From assembly GCF_020883455.1 (NCBI RefSeq), contig NZ_CP086615.1, positions 2,046,001 through 2,110,000 on the forward strand: a stretch of DNA of 64,000 bases, given 5' to 3'. Positions within the stretch are counted from its first letter, which is position 1, and each line of letters opens with the position of its first letter. The notes under the pieces were generated by a model. The model saw only the letters and a list, made by a program, of their open reading frames with translations, had not been told where the DNA came from and ran no database searches. The DNA comes from Spiribacter halobius (GTDB lineage: Bacteria; Pseudomonadota; Gammaproteobacteria; Nitrococcales; Nitrococcaceae). Both the position numbers and the translations under genes were made by a program. Positions 37,065-45,890 of this stretch are shown one piece after another.

Positions 37065-37784
37065 ATGGACACAACCGAGATGTTTGCCTGGGAACGGCTG
37101 GTGGGTTTCTTCGGCGCCGGCGGGCCGGTGGTTGCCATCCTGGCCGTGATGTCGGTCATGGCGCTGACCATCGTGCTGGTCAAGCTCTGGCAGTTCCGCA
37201 GCGCGCGGGTGAGCGACCTGCGCAGCGCCGGCGAGGCGCTGCAGCTGCATCGCGCCGGCCAGTCCGCCGCGGCCGTCGCCCGCGCCGAGCGCTCCCGCAA
37301 CCCCGCCGCGCAGGCCGTCGCGCGCGCCCTGCGCGGGGTCGAGCGCGGGCTGCCGGAGGCGAAGGTGCGCGAGGAGGTAACCCGCTATGGCCGCGGCGCC
37401 CTCGAGTCCCTGCGCACCGGGCTGCGGCCGCTGGAGGTGATCGGCTCGCTGGCCCCTCTGCTCGGGCTTTTCGGCACCGTGCTCGGCATGATCGAGGCCT
37501 TCCGCCAGCTCGAGGCTGCCGGCAACCGGGTGGACCCCTCCGTGCTCTCCGGCGGCATCTGGGAGGCGCTGCTCACCACCGCGGTCGGGCTCGCGGTGGC
37601 CATCCCCGTGGTGGCCCTGCTCAACTGGCTGGAGCGGCGCATCGAGCGCCTGGCGCATCGCATGGACGACTGCGTCACCCAGGTGTTCACGGTGGATCTG
37701 AGCGAGACCGCAAGCGCCCCCAACGAGGACGAGGCCGAGGATGAACCTGCCCGCTTCCGCGCAGCCGGCGTCGCTCGCCGCTGA
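37065..37784 (+). CDS. exbB: ExbB/TolQ/MotA-family proton channel subunit
   Basis: A 239-residue inner-membrane protein with three helices: about 18-43 (GGPVVAILAVMSVMALTIVLVKLWQF), about 120-145 (IGSLAPLLGLFGTVLGMIEAF) and about 163-185 (LLTTAVGLAVAIPVVALLNWL). The GLFGTVLGM and TTAVGLAVAIP patterns define the family. It energises TonB using the proton gradient. It heads the exbB-exbD-exbD-tonB operon. Its last 44 bases overlap the next gene, and the acidic tail EDEAEDEPARF lies in the overlap. Confidence 0.93.
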   Translation: MDTTEMFAWERLVGFFGAGGPVVAILAVMSVMALTIVLVKLWQFRSARVSDLRSAGEALQLHRAGQSAAAVARAERSRNPAAQAVARALRGVERGLPEAKVREEVTRYGRGALESLRTGLRPLEVIGSLAPLLGLFGTVLGMIEAFRQLEAAGNRVDPSVLSGGIWEALLTTAVGLAVAIPVVALLNWLERRIERLAHRMDDCVTQVFTVDLSETASAPNEDEAEDEPARFRAAGVARR

Positions 37785-38169
37785 CCAGCGCCGCCGCCGG
37801 CCGCTGGTCGGCCTCACGCCGCTGATCGATGTCGTCTTCATCCTGCTGGTGTTCTTCATGCTCGCCTCGAGCTTTCTCGACTGGCGCGCCATCGAGCTGA
37901 ATGCCCCCGCCGAGGCGAGCGTGGCGGGCACCCTGGAGGGTGCCCTGCTGATCGAGGTGCGCGCGGACGACCTGCGCCTGGGCGGCGAGGCCATCTCGCT
38001 CGGCGCCGTCGCCCAGGCGGTCCGTGGCCGCCTGGACGAGGCGCCCGACACCCGCGTGCTGGTGCGTCCTGCGGAGGGCGTCGAGCTGCAGCGGGCGGTG
38101 GACGTGCTGGACCGCCTGAGCGCCGCAGGGGTGACGGATCTCTCGCTGATCCGGGCGGGGGCAAGATGA
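37741..38169 (+). CDS. exbD: ExbD-family protein (first copy)
   Basis: A 142-residue protein with a short cytoplasmic leader, one membrane helix (LIDVVFILLVFFMLASSFL, with the conserved aspartate in LIDVVF that carries protons) and a periplasmic domain. It overlaps the end of exbB and its own stop by ATGA with the second exbD. Two different ExbD proteins in one operon imply a mixed ExbD dimer or separate TonB partners. Confidence 0.92.
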   Translation: MNLPASAQPASLAADQRRRRPLVGLTPLIDVVFILLVFFMLASSFLDWRAIELNAPAEASVAGTLEGALLIEVRADDLRLGGEAISLGAVAQAVRGRLDEAPDTRVLVRPAEGVELQRAVDVLDRLSAAGVTDLSLIRAGAR

Positions 38170-38585
38170 TCGGCGAGCCACGGCCCTTTGAGCAGCAGGC
38201 GCGCCCGCGCAACGACGACGAGCGCATATTGCCCCTGATCAATGTCGTTTTCCTGCTGCTGATCTTCTTCATGATTGCCGGTCAGCTCAGCGCCACGGAC
38301 GCCTTCCGCGTGGAGCCGGCGGAGTCGCGCAGCGAGGGCCGCCCGGAGCGCGAGGACATCCTCGTGCTGGTCGGCGCCGACGGCCGGCTTGCCGTGGACG
38401 ACGAGGAGATCGCGCCCGAGGCGCTGGTGGGCAACCTGCGCGAGCGGCTCGAGGGGCAGGACGCGGTCCGCGTCCGGCTCAAGGCCGATGCGCGCGCCGC
38501 GGCCACCGAGGTGGTGGCCATCATGGAGCAGCTACGCAGCGCGGGCGTCGAGCGCCTGCAGCTGCTGACGGTCCCGGAGCGCTGA
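38166..38585 (+). CDS. exbD: ExbD-family protein (second copy)
   Basis: A 139-residue ExbD-like protein. The membrane helix reads [16 protein letters not shown]: the position held by the proton-carrying aspartate in the first copy (LIDVVF) is asparagine here. That change would remove the titratable group if the alignment is right, so this copy may be structural. The periplasmic domain ([20 protein letters not shown]...) is normal. It starts at an ATGA overlap and ends in a TGATG overlap with tonB. Confidence 0.9.
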   Translation: MIGEPRPFEQQARPRNDDERILPLINVVFLLLIFFMIAGQLSATDAFRVEPAESRSEGRPEREDILVLVGADGRLAVDDEEIAPEALVGNLRERLEGQDAVRVRLKADARAAATEVVAIMEQLRSAGVERLQLLTVPER

Positions 38586-39664
38586 TGGGGCCGTCCCGCT
38601 GGCACTGGCTGCTCGCCCTGCTGGTCGCCCTGCTGCTGCATGTGGTGGCCCTGGCAACGGTGCTTTGGCAGACGCCGCGCAGCGGGGCCGAGAGCGCGGG
38701 GGCCGGGGGGCTGGAGGTCTCCCTGGGGCCGGCCGGCGGGGCGCCGGGCAGCGTCGCGGTAGAGGCGCCGGAGACGGCAGAGACCGAGCCGGCCGCCGAG
38801 AGTCCCGCGGAGGTACCGCCGGAGGCGGCGGAGGCGGAGACGGCCGCGCCGCCCGAGGCGGAACCCGCCGAGGTTGAGCCCCAGGCGCCGCCCGAGGCCC
38901 AGCCGGAGCGCGCCGCCGCCGAGACGCCGGATGTCGCGGAGAGGAGCGAGGCGCCGCGGCCCGAGGAGGTGCTGGCCCTCGCCGAGGAGCCGCCGGAGCC
39001 CGAGCCCGAGCGGGCGAAGCCCAGCGAGCCGGAGACCGCCGAGGCCGAGCCGGTGGAACCGGAGCCCGAGCCCGAGCCGGAGACGGTGGAGGCCATGGAG
39101 CCCGAGCCGGAACCCGAGCCAGAGCCAGAACCCGAACCCGATCCGGAACCCGTCGAGGCCGTGGAGCCGGAACCCGAGCCGGAACCGGAGACGACAGAGG
39201 TGGCCGAGCCGGAGCCCGCCGAGGAGACCCCAACGGAGGCTGCGGAAGCCGCCGAGGCAGTGCCTGAGCGCGAGCAGGTGGCCGCCAGCGAGGCCGGCAG
39301 CGGCGGCGAGGGCGGTACCCGCGACAGCCGCGATCAGGGCAGCGGCGATGACAGCGCGGCCGGCGGCGCCGCCGGGGCGCAGGCCGACTATATCGCCCGG
39401 CTGCGCGCCTGGCTCGAGCGGCACAAGGAGTACCCGCGGCGAGCGCGCTTGCGCCGCCAGGAGGGGGTGGCCACGCTGCGTTTCGTGCTGAATCGGAGAG
39501 GGGAGGTGATCGAGTACGCGCTGGAGCAGAGCTCTGGCCACTCGGCCCTCGACCGCGAGGTGGAGGCCATGATCCAGCGCGCCTCGCCGCTGCCGGCCAT
39601 GCCCGATGACATGAACCGGGAACGTCTGGAGCTGGTGGTCCCGGTCCAGTTCTCACTGCGCTAG
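38585..39664 (+). CDS. tonB: TonB family protein with a long Pro-Glu linker
   Basis: A 359-residue energy transducer. It has an N-terminal membrane anchor ([21 protein letters not shown], about 8-28), a very long periplasm-spanning linker (about 55-235) rich in Glu and Pro with runs of EPEPEP, then a Gly/Ser-rich joint and the C-terminal TonB domain ([45 protein letters not shown]). The YP and S-G-x-x-x-L-D features are normal. It couples the ExbBD motor to outer-membrane receptors. No receptor gene adjoins. Confidence 0.92.
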   Translation: MGPSRWHWLLALLVALLLHVVALATVLWQTPRSGAESAGAGGLEVSLGPAGGAPGSVAVEAPETAETEPAAESPAEVPPEAAEAETAAPPEAEPAEVEPQAPPEAQPERAAAETPDVAERSEAPRPEEVLALAEEPPEPEPERAKPSEPETAEAEPVEPEPEPEPETVEAMEPEPEPEPEPEPEPDPEPVEAVEPEPEPEPETTEVAEPEPAEETPTEAAEAAEAVPEREQVAASEAGSGGEGGTRDSRDQGSGDDSAAGGAAGAQADYIARLRAWLERHKEYPRRARLRRQEGVATLRFVLNRRGEVIEYALEQSSGHSALDREVEAMIQRASPLPAMPDDMNRERLELVVPVQFSLR

Positions 39665-39685
39665 TCAGAATAACGAGGAGCTCCC

Positions 39686-40111
39686 ATGCGATTCGTCAGC
39701 CATCTTCCCGCACTGCTGGTCGGTCTTCTGCTCGCGCTGCCGGCGGTGGCCCAGGCACAGGGCGGGCCCGTGTCCATTCAGCTCAACAAGCTCGAGCCGG
39801 ACGGGGATGCCTGCCGCGCCTACCTGCTGATGGAAAACGGCAGCGACAGCGACTTCGAGAGCCTGAGCCTGGATCTCGTGATGTTCGACAACGACGGCAT
39901 CATCGCCCGGCGCCTTGCCGTAGAGACGGCACCGCTGCCCGCCGGCAAGACCAGCGTCAAGGTGTTCGGCATCAGCGACCTGCCCTGCGGGGAGATCGGC
40001 CGGGTGCTGCTGAACGGCGTCCTCGACTGCGTCGACCAGACCGGGGAGCGGGGCGACTGCCTCGGCCGCATCGCCGTCGATAGCCTGGCCGGGGTTCCGT
40101 TCATCGAGTAG
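39686..40111 (+). CDS. exported hypothetical protein of the TonB operon
   Basis: A 141-residue protein with a clear signal peptide (LLVGLLLALPAVAQAQ, about 8-24) and a soluble beta-rich domain, SIQLNKLEPDGDACRAYLLMENGSDSDFESLSLDLVMFDNDG, with three more cysteines-containing stretches (DLPCGEIG, LDCVDQ, GDCLGR), probably disulfide bonded. It follows tonB by 21 bases with AACGAGGAG before the start, so it belongs to the operon. Its family is not named here; its position suggests a periplasmic role in TonB energising or substrate handling. Confidence 0.8.
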   Translation: MRFVSHLPALLVGLLLALPAVAQAQGGPVSIQLNKLEPDGDACRAYLLMENGSDSDFESLSLDLVMFDNDGIIARRLAVETAPLPAGKTSVKVFGISDLPCGEIGRVLLNGVLDCVDQTGERGDCLGRIAVDSLAGVPFIE

Positions 40112-40296
40112 TGGCTGCGCCTGGCGCCAGTGGCTTCTGTCTGATCCCCCCGTTTCAGCATCTCCGGTGGCGACAGGGCAGCCGCGGGGCGGCGTGTGGT
40201 GCAATCGCTGGCGAGCCTGCTGGAGGGGTCCCGCTTCGAGGGCTTCGATGTGGCGCAGCGCGTGGTGCCCGAGGACTTAAGGACCGGGCGGCGGCG

Positions 40297-40830
40297 TCAG
40301 CAGCCGCCGCCACCGCCATCGCCGATGGCAATCCCGCCCGGCCCCGCCATCAGCGACCAGAGCGCGCCGAGATACAGGGCCAGGCCCCCGTAGCCGACCA
40401 GATCGGCGAGGCTCGCGGTACCGAACAGCGGCGTCTGCGGTCCGAGCCATGCCAGGACGATGCCGGCGAGCATGGCCATGGTCGCCAGGACGCAGAGCCA
40501 CGCGACCCCGCCACGGTTGGCGCCGGTGGCCAGGCCGGAACGCGCCTGGGTCGCCGGCAGGCAGAGACCGCCCAGCAACCAGCACAGGCCGAGCGCGATC
40601 GCCTGCCAGCCCCCCGGCACGCCGGACGCCAGGGCGAACCCGCCGCCCAGGGCGGTGACGGGGCCGGCAAGCAGCAGGCTCACCGCCAGGCGCCTGTGCT
40701 CCCGCGACAGGCTCCGCCCGCGCAGGGCCCGGGCGGCGGCAGCCGCCAGCCGGCCGAGCTTCCACAGCAGGAAGCCGGCCATCACCACGGCGATGCCGGC
40801 GACAACGAGCCATGCCGCTTCCTTGCTCAT
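40297..40830 (-). CDS. small multi-pass membrane protein, function unknown
   Basis: A 177-residue frame from MSKEAAWL with about five hydrophobic segments (WLVVAGIAVVMAGFLLW, VSLLLAGPVTALGGGFALA, IALGLCWLLGGLC, VAWLCVLATMAMLAGIVLAW, LVGYGGLALYLGALWSLM) and a Gly-rich end closing with Cys. No family was recognised. It is convergent with the TonB operon. The 40112-40296 stretch holds no gene that could be supported. Moderately sure that it is real. Confidence 0.55.
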   Translation of the reverse strand: MSKEAAWLVVAGIAVVMAGFLLWKLGRLAAAAARALRGRSLSREHRRLAVSLLLAGPVTALGGGFALASGVPGGWQAIALGLCWLLGGLCLPATQARSGLATGANRGGVAWLCVLATMAMLAGIVLAWLGPQTPLFGTASLADLVGYGGLALYLGALWSLMAGPGGIAIGDGGGGGC

Positions 40831-41008
40831 TGCGGGAGTCTGGCAACGCCCGGGCCCGTGCGGCAAGCGACCGACCTGGAGACACCCCCGCGCCGCTGCC
40901 CTTGCCGGCGCCGCGCCGTGGCCCTATCTGATCGTTACCGGTGATCCTCGACCCGTTTGGATGCAAGGGAGGTGACGCGGATGAGGCGGTCGCTGGAGCC
41001 CAGGAGCG

Positions 41009-41304
41009 ATGCCGCGCCCGCTCGGGCACGCGCACCGGCTGGGGCGCTGGGTGGCGGAACCGGCGTGGCCCTCGCCCCAGGTGGCGCCCGTGACCTGGCA
41101 GCTCGACGGCCAGCGCCGGCTGGTGCCGCCGACGCGGGCCGCGGGCAAGCCCGAGGGGCCGCTCAGCCTGCAGTCGCCGCTCTCGGTGGGGCTGATGGCG
41201 GGCAAGTGGTGCTCCTTGTGCACGCCACGCTGGACGCCTGGGAGGGCCGCGAGCGGGTGGACACCCGCATCCGGAAGGAGAAGATCCCGCGGGGTCTGCG
41301 GTGA
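41009..41304 (+). pseudogene. remnant of a CocE/NonD (peptidase S15-like) hydrolase
   Basis: One frame reads HRLGRWVAEPAWPSPQVAP and PLSLQSPLSVGLMAGKWCS, typical of the region after the catalytic domain in CocE/NonD acylhydrolases. A different frame near the end reads ATLDAWEGRERVDTR followed by KIPRGLR, typical of their C-terminus. The catalytic part, the segment between the two blocks and a common reading frame are missing, so it is a decayed fragment. The whole 40831-41483 gap shows no intact gene. Confidence 0.55.
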
Positions 41305-41483
41305 GCCTTAACCTTCGGCCGCTCCGGTTACCCCTGCAACCATTTGGCCGCCGCCACCCCCGGTGCGCGCGTAAACTCCCGGGCGTGGCCCGTGGTGAGC
41401 GTCAACGGCGACGGCCGGACCGTGCCCCACACCCCGCTGGCGGCGAGGCCGGCCCCTTGGCAGCGAAGCGCAGGCTTGCCCCA

Positions 41484-42548
41484 ATGCCGGGGACGCCTGA
41501 CCGGGTCGGTGGGCCGGCCCGGCGGTCGTGGCGGCGCCGCGGGCTGACGCTGGCAGTTCTCGCCATCGTTTCTCTGACTGCCTGCACCGGCGGGACGCCG
41601 TCGGTCAGGCCCGTGGATACCCCCGCGAGGCCGGTCCCTGAGATGACCTTGCCGGCGGCGGACGGCGAGCGCCTGCCGGCGAGCCGCTGGCTGCCGGCGG
41701 GCCCACCCCGGGGCGTGGTGCTGGCGCTGCACGGCTTTGCCGAGTACCGCGGCGGCTTCTACACGCTGGGCCCGCGCCTCGCCGAGGCCGGCTACGCGGT
41801 GTACGCCTACGATCAGCGCGGCTTTGGGCAGACGGCCCGGCGCGGGTACTGGCCGGGCAGGGCGCAGCTCGTCGCCGACGCGCGCACGGTCCTGGCGCAT
41901 CTGCGGGATCGCTACCCGGGTCGGCCGGTGCATCTGCTCGGGCACAGCATGGGGGGGGCGGTGGCCATGCTGGCGGTGACGGGCGAGGCCGCCGTCACCC
42001 CGGCGAGCACCATCCTGGTTGCGCCCGCCGTGCACGGCTGGGAGTCGCTGCCGCTGCTGCAGCGCTGGGCTCTGCAGGTGGGCAATGCCCTGTTCCCCGG
42101 CTGGCGGCCGCAGCAGCGCTGGGGGCAGCGCCTCGCCGATATCCGCGTCACCGACGATCCCTGGGTGCAGCTGGTGCAGGCTGGCGACCCAGACTATCTG
42201 CGCGCCATCCGGGTGGACATGATCCATGGCGTGGTGACGCTCATGGACCGGGCGCTTGCCGTCGCGGGCGGGTTGCCCGCCCGCACACTCGTGCTCTACG
42301 GCGGCCGGGACGACCTGGTGCCGCGCACCGCCTTCTGCAACCTGCTCGCACGCCTGCCGGCGCCGCCGGCCGGCCCGCGCGTCGCGCTCTACCCGGACGG
42401 GCATCATTACCTGCTGCGCGACCTGCAACGTGAGGCGCCCCTGCGGGACATCGTCGCCTGGCTGGAGGCCGGCCGCCGGCCGACCACGGTGGGTGCCGCG
42501 GTCAGCCGCGAGGAAGCCCGTGACCGGCTCTGCGCGGCGGGCGGGTAG
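41484..42548 (+). CDS. lipoprotein alpha/beta hydrolase, lysophospholipase-like
   Basis: A 354-residue hydrolase. A signal helix (LTLAVLAIVSLTAC) ends in a lipobox LTAC, so the protein should be lipid-anchored. The hydrolase domain has the oxyanion strand VVLALHGFAEYRGGF, the nucleophile GHSMGGAVAM, the acid in LYGGRDDLVP and the histidine in YPDGHHYLL. The sequence is of the monoacylglycerol lipase/lysophospholipase type. With pldA and the patatin gene it is one of three lipid-active hydrolases in the window. The start at 41484 was chosen to place the signal peptide; the open frame before it crosses the decayed region. Confidence 0.8.
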   Translation: MPGTPDRVGGPARRSWRRRGLTLAVLAIVSLTACTGGTPSVRPVDTPARPVPEMTLPAADGERLPASRWLPAGPPRGVVLALHGFAEYRGGFYTLGPRLAEAGYAVYAYDQRGFGQTARRGYWPGRAQLVADARTVLAHLRDRYPGRPVHLLGHSMGGAVAMLAVTGEAAVTPASTILVAPAVHGWESLPLLQRWALQVGNALFPGWRPQQRWGQRLADIRVTDDPWVQLVQAGDPDYLRAIRVDMIHGVVTLMDRALAVAGGLPARTLVLYGGRDDLVPRTAFCNLLARLPAPPAGPRVALYPDGHHYLLRDLQREAPLRDIVAWLEAGRRPTTVGAAVSREEARDRLCAAGG

Positions 42549-42568
42549 CGTGCGCCCTCGCTTCGTGT

Positions 42569-42586
42569 ATCGGTGAGACAGGCGGG
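42569..42586. repeat. half copy of the CTCACCGAT hairpin (right arm) at the end of the ABC operon
   Basis: ATCGGTGAGACAGGCGGGCT matches the right arm and flank of the copy at 7724 almost exactly, but the left arm is absent. It lies next to the stop codon of the last ABC gene, as the complete copy lies next to pdsS. Confidence 0.6.
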
Positions 42587-43588
42587 CTAGCGATGCAGCC
42601 AGCAGGCGCTGTGGTGCCCGGGGCGGGGCTCGAAGTCCGGCGGCGTGTCCACGTCACATAGCCCCGGCATGTGATGCGGGCAGCGGGGATGGAAGCGGCA
42701 GGCCACGGGCGGGGCGATGAGGCTCGGCGGCTCACCGGCCGGAATCGGCCGCTCCCGGCGGGCATTCTCCGGGTCGGGGTCGGCCAGGGCGGCGAGCAGG
42801 GCCTGGGTATAGGGGTGCTGTGGACGGTCGATGAGCTCGTCCACCGGGGCCTCCTCGACGATGCGCCCGGCGTACATGACGAACACGCGGCTCGCGTAGT
42901 GGCGCACGGTGGAGAGGTCGTGGGTGATGAAAGCCAGTGTGAGCTCGCGCTCGCGCTGGATGCGGTGCAGCAGCTCCAGGATCTCCACGCGCACCGAGGC
43001 GTCCAGCATGGAGACCGGCTCGTCGGCGATGAGCAGGCTCGGCGCGAGCACCAGGGCGCGGGCGATGACCACGCGCTGCTGCTGGCCGCCGCTCAGCATG
43101 TGCGGGAACTTGCCGAGGTAGTCGGCGGCGGGGGCGAGGCGCACCTCGGCGAGGGCGGCGGCAATGCGCTCCGCCCGCTCGGCCCTGGGGACGCCGTGGA
43201 CCTTGAGCGGCTCCTCGAGGATGCGGCGCACGTCCATGAACGGGGGCAGGGCGCCGTAGGGGTCCTGCTGCACGTAACCCACCCGGGCGCGATAGCGCTT
43301 GAGGGCGGCGCCACTGAGCGAGCCGAGCGCCTCGCCGTCGCACACCACCTGGCCCGCGCTCGGTCGGTGCAGGCCGAGCAGGGTGCGGGCGAGGGTCGAC
43401 TTGCCGCAGCCACTCTCGCCGACGAAGGCGACGGCTTCGCCGGCGGCGAGCTCGAAGCTCACGCCGTCCACGGCCTGCACGCTGCCGGCGCGCAGGAAGC
43501 CCCAGCGGCGCAGCTCGAAGTGCGTGCGCAGTTCCTGCACGGCGAGGCGCACGCCGCCCGTCGTCGGTGTGTCGGGCCGCATGCTCAT
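42587..43588 (-). CDS. Opp/Dpp-type ABC transporter ATPase (OppF-like)
   Basis: A 333-residue ATPase with Walker A GESGCGKSTLA, Q-loop, signature LSGGQQQRV, LLIADEPVSMLDASVR and H-loop FITHDLST. The C-terminal oligopeptide extension (RFHPRCPHHMPGLCDVDTP) carries the spaced cysteines typical of OppD/F. It overlaps the preceding ATPase gene by four bases and ends the importer operon. It energises uptake together with the OppD-like subunit. Confidence 0.92.
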   Translation of the reverse strand: MSMRPDTPTTGGVRLAVQELRTHFELRRWGFLRAGSVQAVDGVSFELAAGEAVAFVGESGCGKSTLARTLLGLHRPSAGQVVCDGEALGSLSGAALKRYRARVGYVQQDPYGALPPFMDVRRILEEPLKVHGVPRAERAERIAAALAEVRLAPAADYLGKFPHMLSGGQQQRVVIARALVLAPSLLIADEPVSMLDASVRVEILELLHRIQRERELTLAFITHDLSTVRHYASRVFVMYAGRIVEEAPVDELIDRPQHPYTQALLAALADPDPENARRERPIPAGEPPSLIAPPVACRFHPRCPHHMPGLCDVDTPPDFEPRPGHHSACWLHR

Positions 43589-44559
43589 CCGTCGCCGTGC
43601 CCCGCGAACAGCCAGCAGCGGGCGTCGTGGCCGTCGGCCACGCGGAATGCGGGCGGGTCCTCGGCGCAGCGCGCGAAGCGCTGCGGACAGCGCTCGGCGA
43701 AGCGGCAGCCCGCGGGCGGCGCGGCGAGGCTCGGCGGCTCGCCCGGGATGGCCTGCGGCCGCTCCCGCTGCTGCAGGCGCGGCACGCTCGCCATCAGCAG
43801 GCGCGCATACGGGTGTGCGGGCGCCGTGAAGAAGGCCGCCGCGCCCGAGTGCTCGACGATCTGCCCGGCGTACATCAGCGCCACGCGGTCGGCGATCTCG
43901 CTGGAGGTGGCGACGTCGTGGGTGATGAGGATGAAGCTCGTCCCCCGCTCCCGCTTGATGGCCTTCAGCCGGTTCATGATGCTGGCCTGGGTGAGCACGT
44001 CCAGCGCCGAGGTGGGCTCGTCCATGATGACCAGATCCGGCTCGGTGATGAGCGCCATCGCCAGCACCACGCGCTGGCGCATGCCGCCGGAGAGCTCGAA
44101 GGGATAGCGGGCGAGGAAGTCGGTGGACACCCCCACCAGCTCGAAGACCTCCCGCGCCCGGGCGGCGGCCCGCTCGGCGCTTGCGCCACGATGCACCCGC
44201 AGCGGCTCGGCCACCTGCTCGCCGACGCGGACCACCGGGTTCAGCGCGTTCATCGCCGCCTGCATGACGAAGGCGATGCGCTGCCAGCGCACCTCGCGGC
44301 GGAAGCGCTCATCGGAGAGCGGCATGGTGTCCGTGCCGTCGATGGCCACCCGGCCGGCGAGGCGGGCGACGTTGCGCGGCAGCACGCGCAGCAGCGCGCG
44401 GGCGAGCGAGCTCTTGCCGCAGCCGGATTCCCCCAGCACCACCAGCGCCTCGCCGCGGTGGACGGTGAGATCGATGCTGTCCACGGCGCGCACGATGCCG
44501 CCCTGGCTGCGGTAGTGCAGGGTCAGCCCCTCGACGGCGAGCAGCGGCGCCGCGGCCAT
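43585..44559 (-). CDS. Opp/Dpp-type ABC transporter ATPase (OppD-like)
   Basis: A 324-residue ATPase with Walker A GESGCGKSSLA, LSGGMRQRVVLAMAL, VIMDEPTSALD and FILITHDVATSSEIADR, plus the cysteine-bearing C-terminal extension (CRFAERCPQRFARCAEDPP). Its start at 44559 shares one base with the stop of the permease gene (TGATG). Both ATPases of the heteromeric pump are present. Confidence 0.92.
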   Translation of the reverse strand: MAAAPLLAVEGLTLHYRSQGGIVRAVDSIDLTVHRGEALVVLGESGCGKSSLARALLRVLPRNVARLAGRVAIDGTDTMPLSDERFRREVRWQRIAFVMQAAMNALNPVVRVGEQVAEPLRVHRGASAERAAARAREVFELVGVSTDFLARYPFELSGGMRQRVVLAMALITEPDLVIMDEPTSALDVLTQASIMNRLKAIKRERGTSFILITHDVATSSEIADRVALMYAGQIVEHSGAAAFFTAPAHPYARLLMASVPRLQQRERPQAIPGEPPSLAAPPAGCRFAERCPQRFARCAEDPPAFRVADGHDARCWLFAGHGDG

Positions 44560-45890
44560 CACAGGCTCCTCAGCCGCGGGTTGAACACGCGGTCCAGCGC
44601 GAACCCGAGCATGGCGAAGCCGAGCCCGGTGAGCATGAGCAGCGCCGCGGGCTCCAGCACCCAGTAGAAATAGCCGTGATAGAGGGCGCTCTGGTTCTGG
44701 GCGTCGTTGAGCAGCTTGCCCCAGGTGGGCAGCGCGGGATCGCCCAGGCCGAGCACCGCGAGCGACGCCTCGAGGAAGACGAAGGTCGGGATGAGCGTGA
44801 CGAATGTCGGGATGAGCACCGGCAGTATGCGCGGGATCATGTAGCGGAAGATGATGCGTGCATTGCTCGCCCCGTAGGCCTGCGCCGCCTCGATGTAGGG
44901 CGCCTCGCGGATGGGCAGGAGCATTGCGCGGTACATCTTCACGCTTGCCGAGAAGATGCCGAGCGCGATCACCACGCCGAGGATCACCCAGATGCTGGTG
45001 GAGTAGAGGGTCCCGACCATCACCAGCACGGGCAGGATGGGCAGGATCATGTTCACCTCGGTGAGCCGCTGGATCAGCCCGTCCACCCAGCCCCGGTACC
45101 AGACGCCGACGGCGGCGACGATGAGCGTGGTGACGGTGGTGCCCACCGTGGCGATCAGGCCGAAGGCGAGCGCCACCGGCGTGCCCCAGAGCAGCGCGAG
45201 CAGCAGGCTGCGGCGCTGGTGGTCCGTGCCGGCGAGGCCGTGCACCTGGCCGTAGACCACGAGGTCGGCGCTGATGTCGGCGTCTTCCTCGAAGACGATG
45301 GCATCGGCGATGAGCCGGTAGTCGCCGGTCTCGACCACGGGCGGGCCGTTGCCGTTGGGTGCGGCGAACAGCCCGACGTGGGCCGGGGCGCCCAGGCGCC
45401 GCTGCAGTGCCCAGTCCTGGGACAGGGCGATGCGCTCCTCGCGCCCGGACTGGTAGCTGCCAAGGGGGATGCGCCGGCCGTCCGGCGTCTCCCAGGCGAG
45501 GCGCACGAACGGTGCGCGCCGCTCGTACTCGGCCTCGATGAACACGCTCACCTCGCTCGGAAAGTCGCCGGCCTCGAAGCGGAAATCCAGCGGGATGCTG
45601 ATGCGCCGGCCGCCGGGGAAGGCCTCCACGCTGCGTTGGGCCTCCGCCGCGGAGACGGTGAAGGTGGCCGGCCGGTCGCCGCCGAGCAGGCGGTCGGCCC
45701 AGACGGGGCCGGCATTCACCGGATAGCGCTGCCATACCTCGCCGCCGCGCCAGCGCTCCAGCGCCTCGCCGTAGGGGATGGCGATCACGGTGTAGACCGC
45801 CAGCGCCACCAGCAGCACCACGATCGCCGCGCCCGCCACCGCGGACGGGTAGCGGGCAACCTGCCGCAGCCCCGCGCGCCAGCGGCTCAT
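44559..45890 (-). CDS. Opp/Dpp-type ABC permease with a large extracytoplasmic insertion (OppC-like)
   Basis: A 443-residue permease, where about 300 is usual. The first helix (AGAAIVVLLVALAVYTVIA, about 18-38) is followed by an extra soluble domain of about 160 residues (about 40-205, with RRISIPLDFRFEAGDFPSEVSVFIEAEYERR). Then come the normal transport helices and the coupling loop EAAQAYGASNARIIFRYMIPRILP. The insertion should face the periplasm, where it might contact the binding protein. Overlaps of four bases and one base join it to its neighbours. Confidence 0.9.
   Translation of the reverse strand: MSRWRAGLRQVARYPSAVAGAAIVVLLVALAVYTVIAIPYGEALERWRGGEVWQRYPVNAGPVWADRLLGGDRPATFTVSAAEAQRSVEAFPGGRRISIPLDFRFEAGDFPSEVSVFIEAEYERRAPFVRLAWETPDGRRIPLGSYQSGREERIALSQDWALQRRLGAPAHVGLFAAPNGNGPPVVETGDYRLIADAIVFEEDADISADLVVYGQVHGLAGTDHQRRSLLLALLWGTPVALAFGLIATVGTTVTTLIVAAVGVWYRGWVDGLIQRLTEVNMILPILPVLVMVGTLYSTSIWVILGVVIALGIFSASVKMYRAMLLPIREAPYIEAAQAYGASNARIIFRYMIPRILPVLIPTFVTLIPTFVFLEASLAVLGLGDPALPTWGKLLNDAQNQSALYHGYFYWVLEPAALLMLTGLGFAMLGFALDRVFNPRLRSL

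Noticed and set aside
38990-39240. Tandem DNA repeat in tonB (GAGCCC-like units)
   Set aside because: It is explained by the Pro-Glu linker that TonB needs to span the periplasm.
40196-40282. A short frame reading VVQSLASLLEGSRFEGFDVAQRV near the end of the TonB operon
   Set aside because: It looks protein-like but is very short, has no ribosome site and runs into low-complexity text. It could be a remnant of a lost gene but cannot be assigned.
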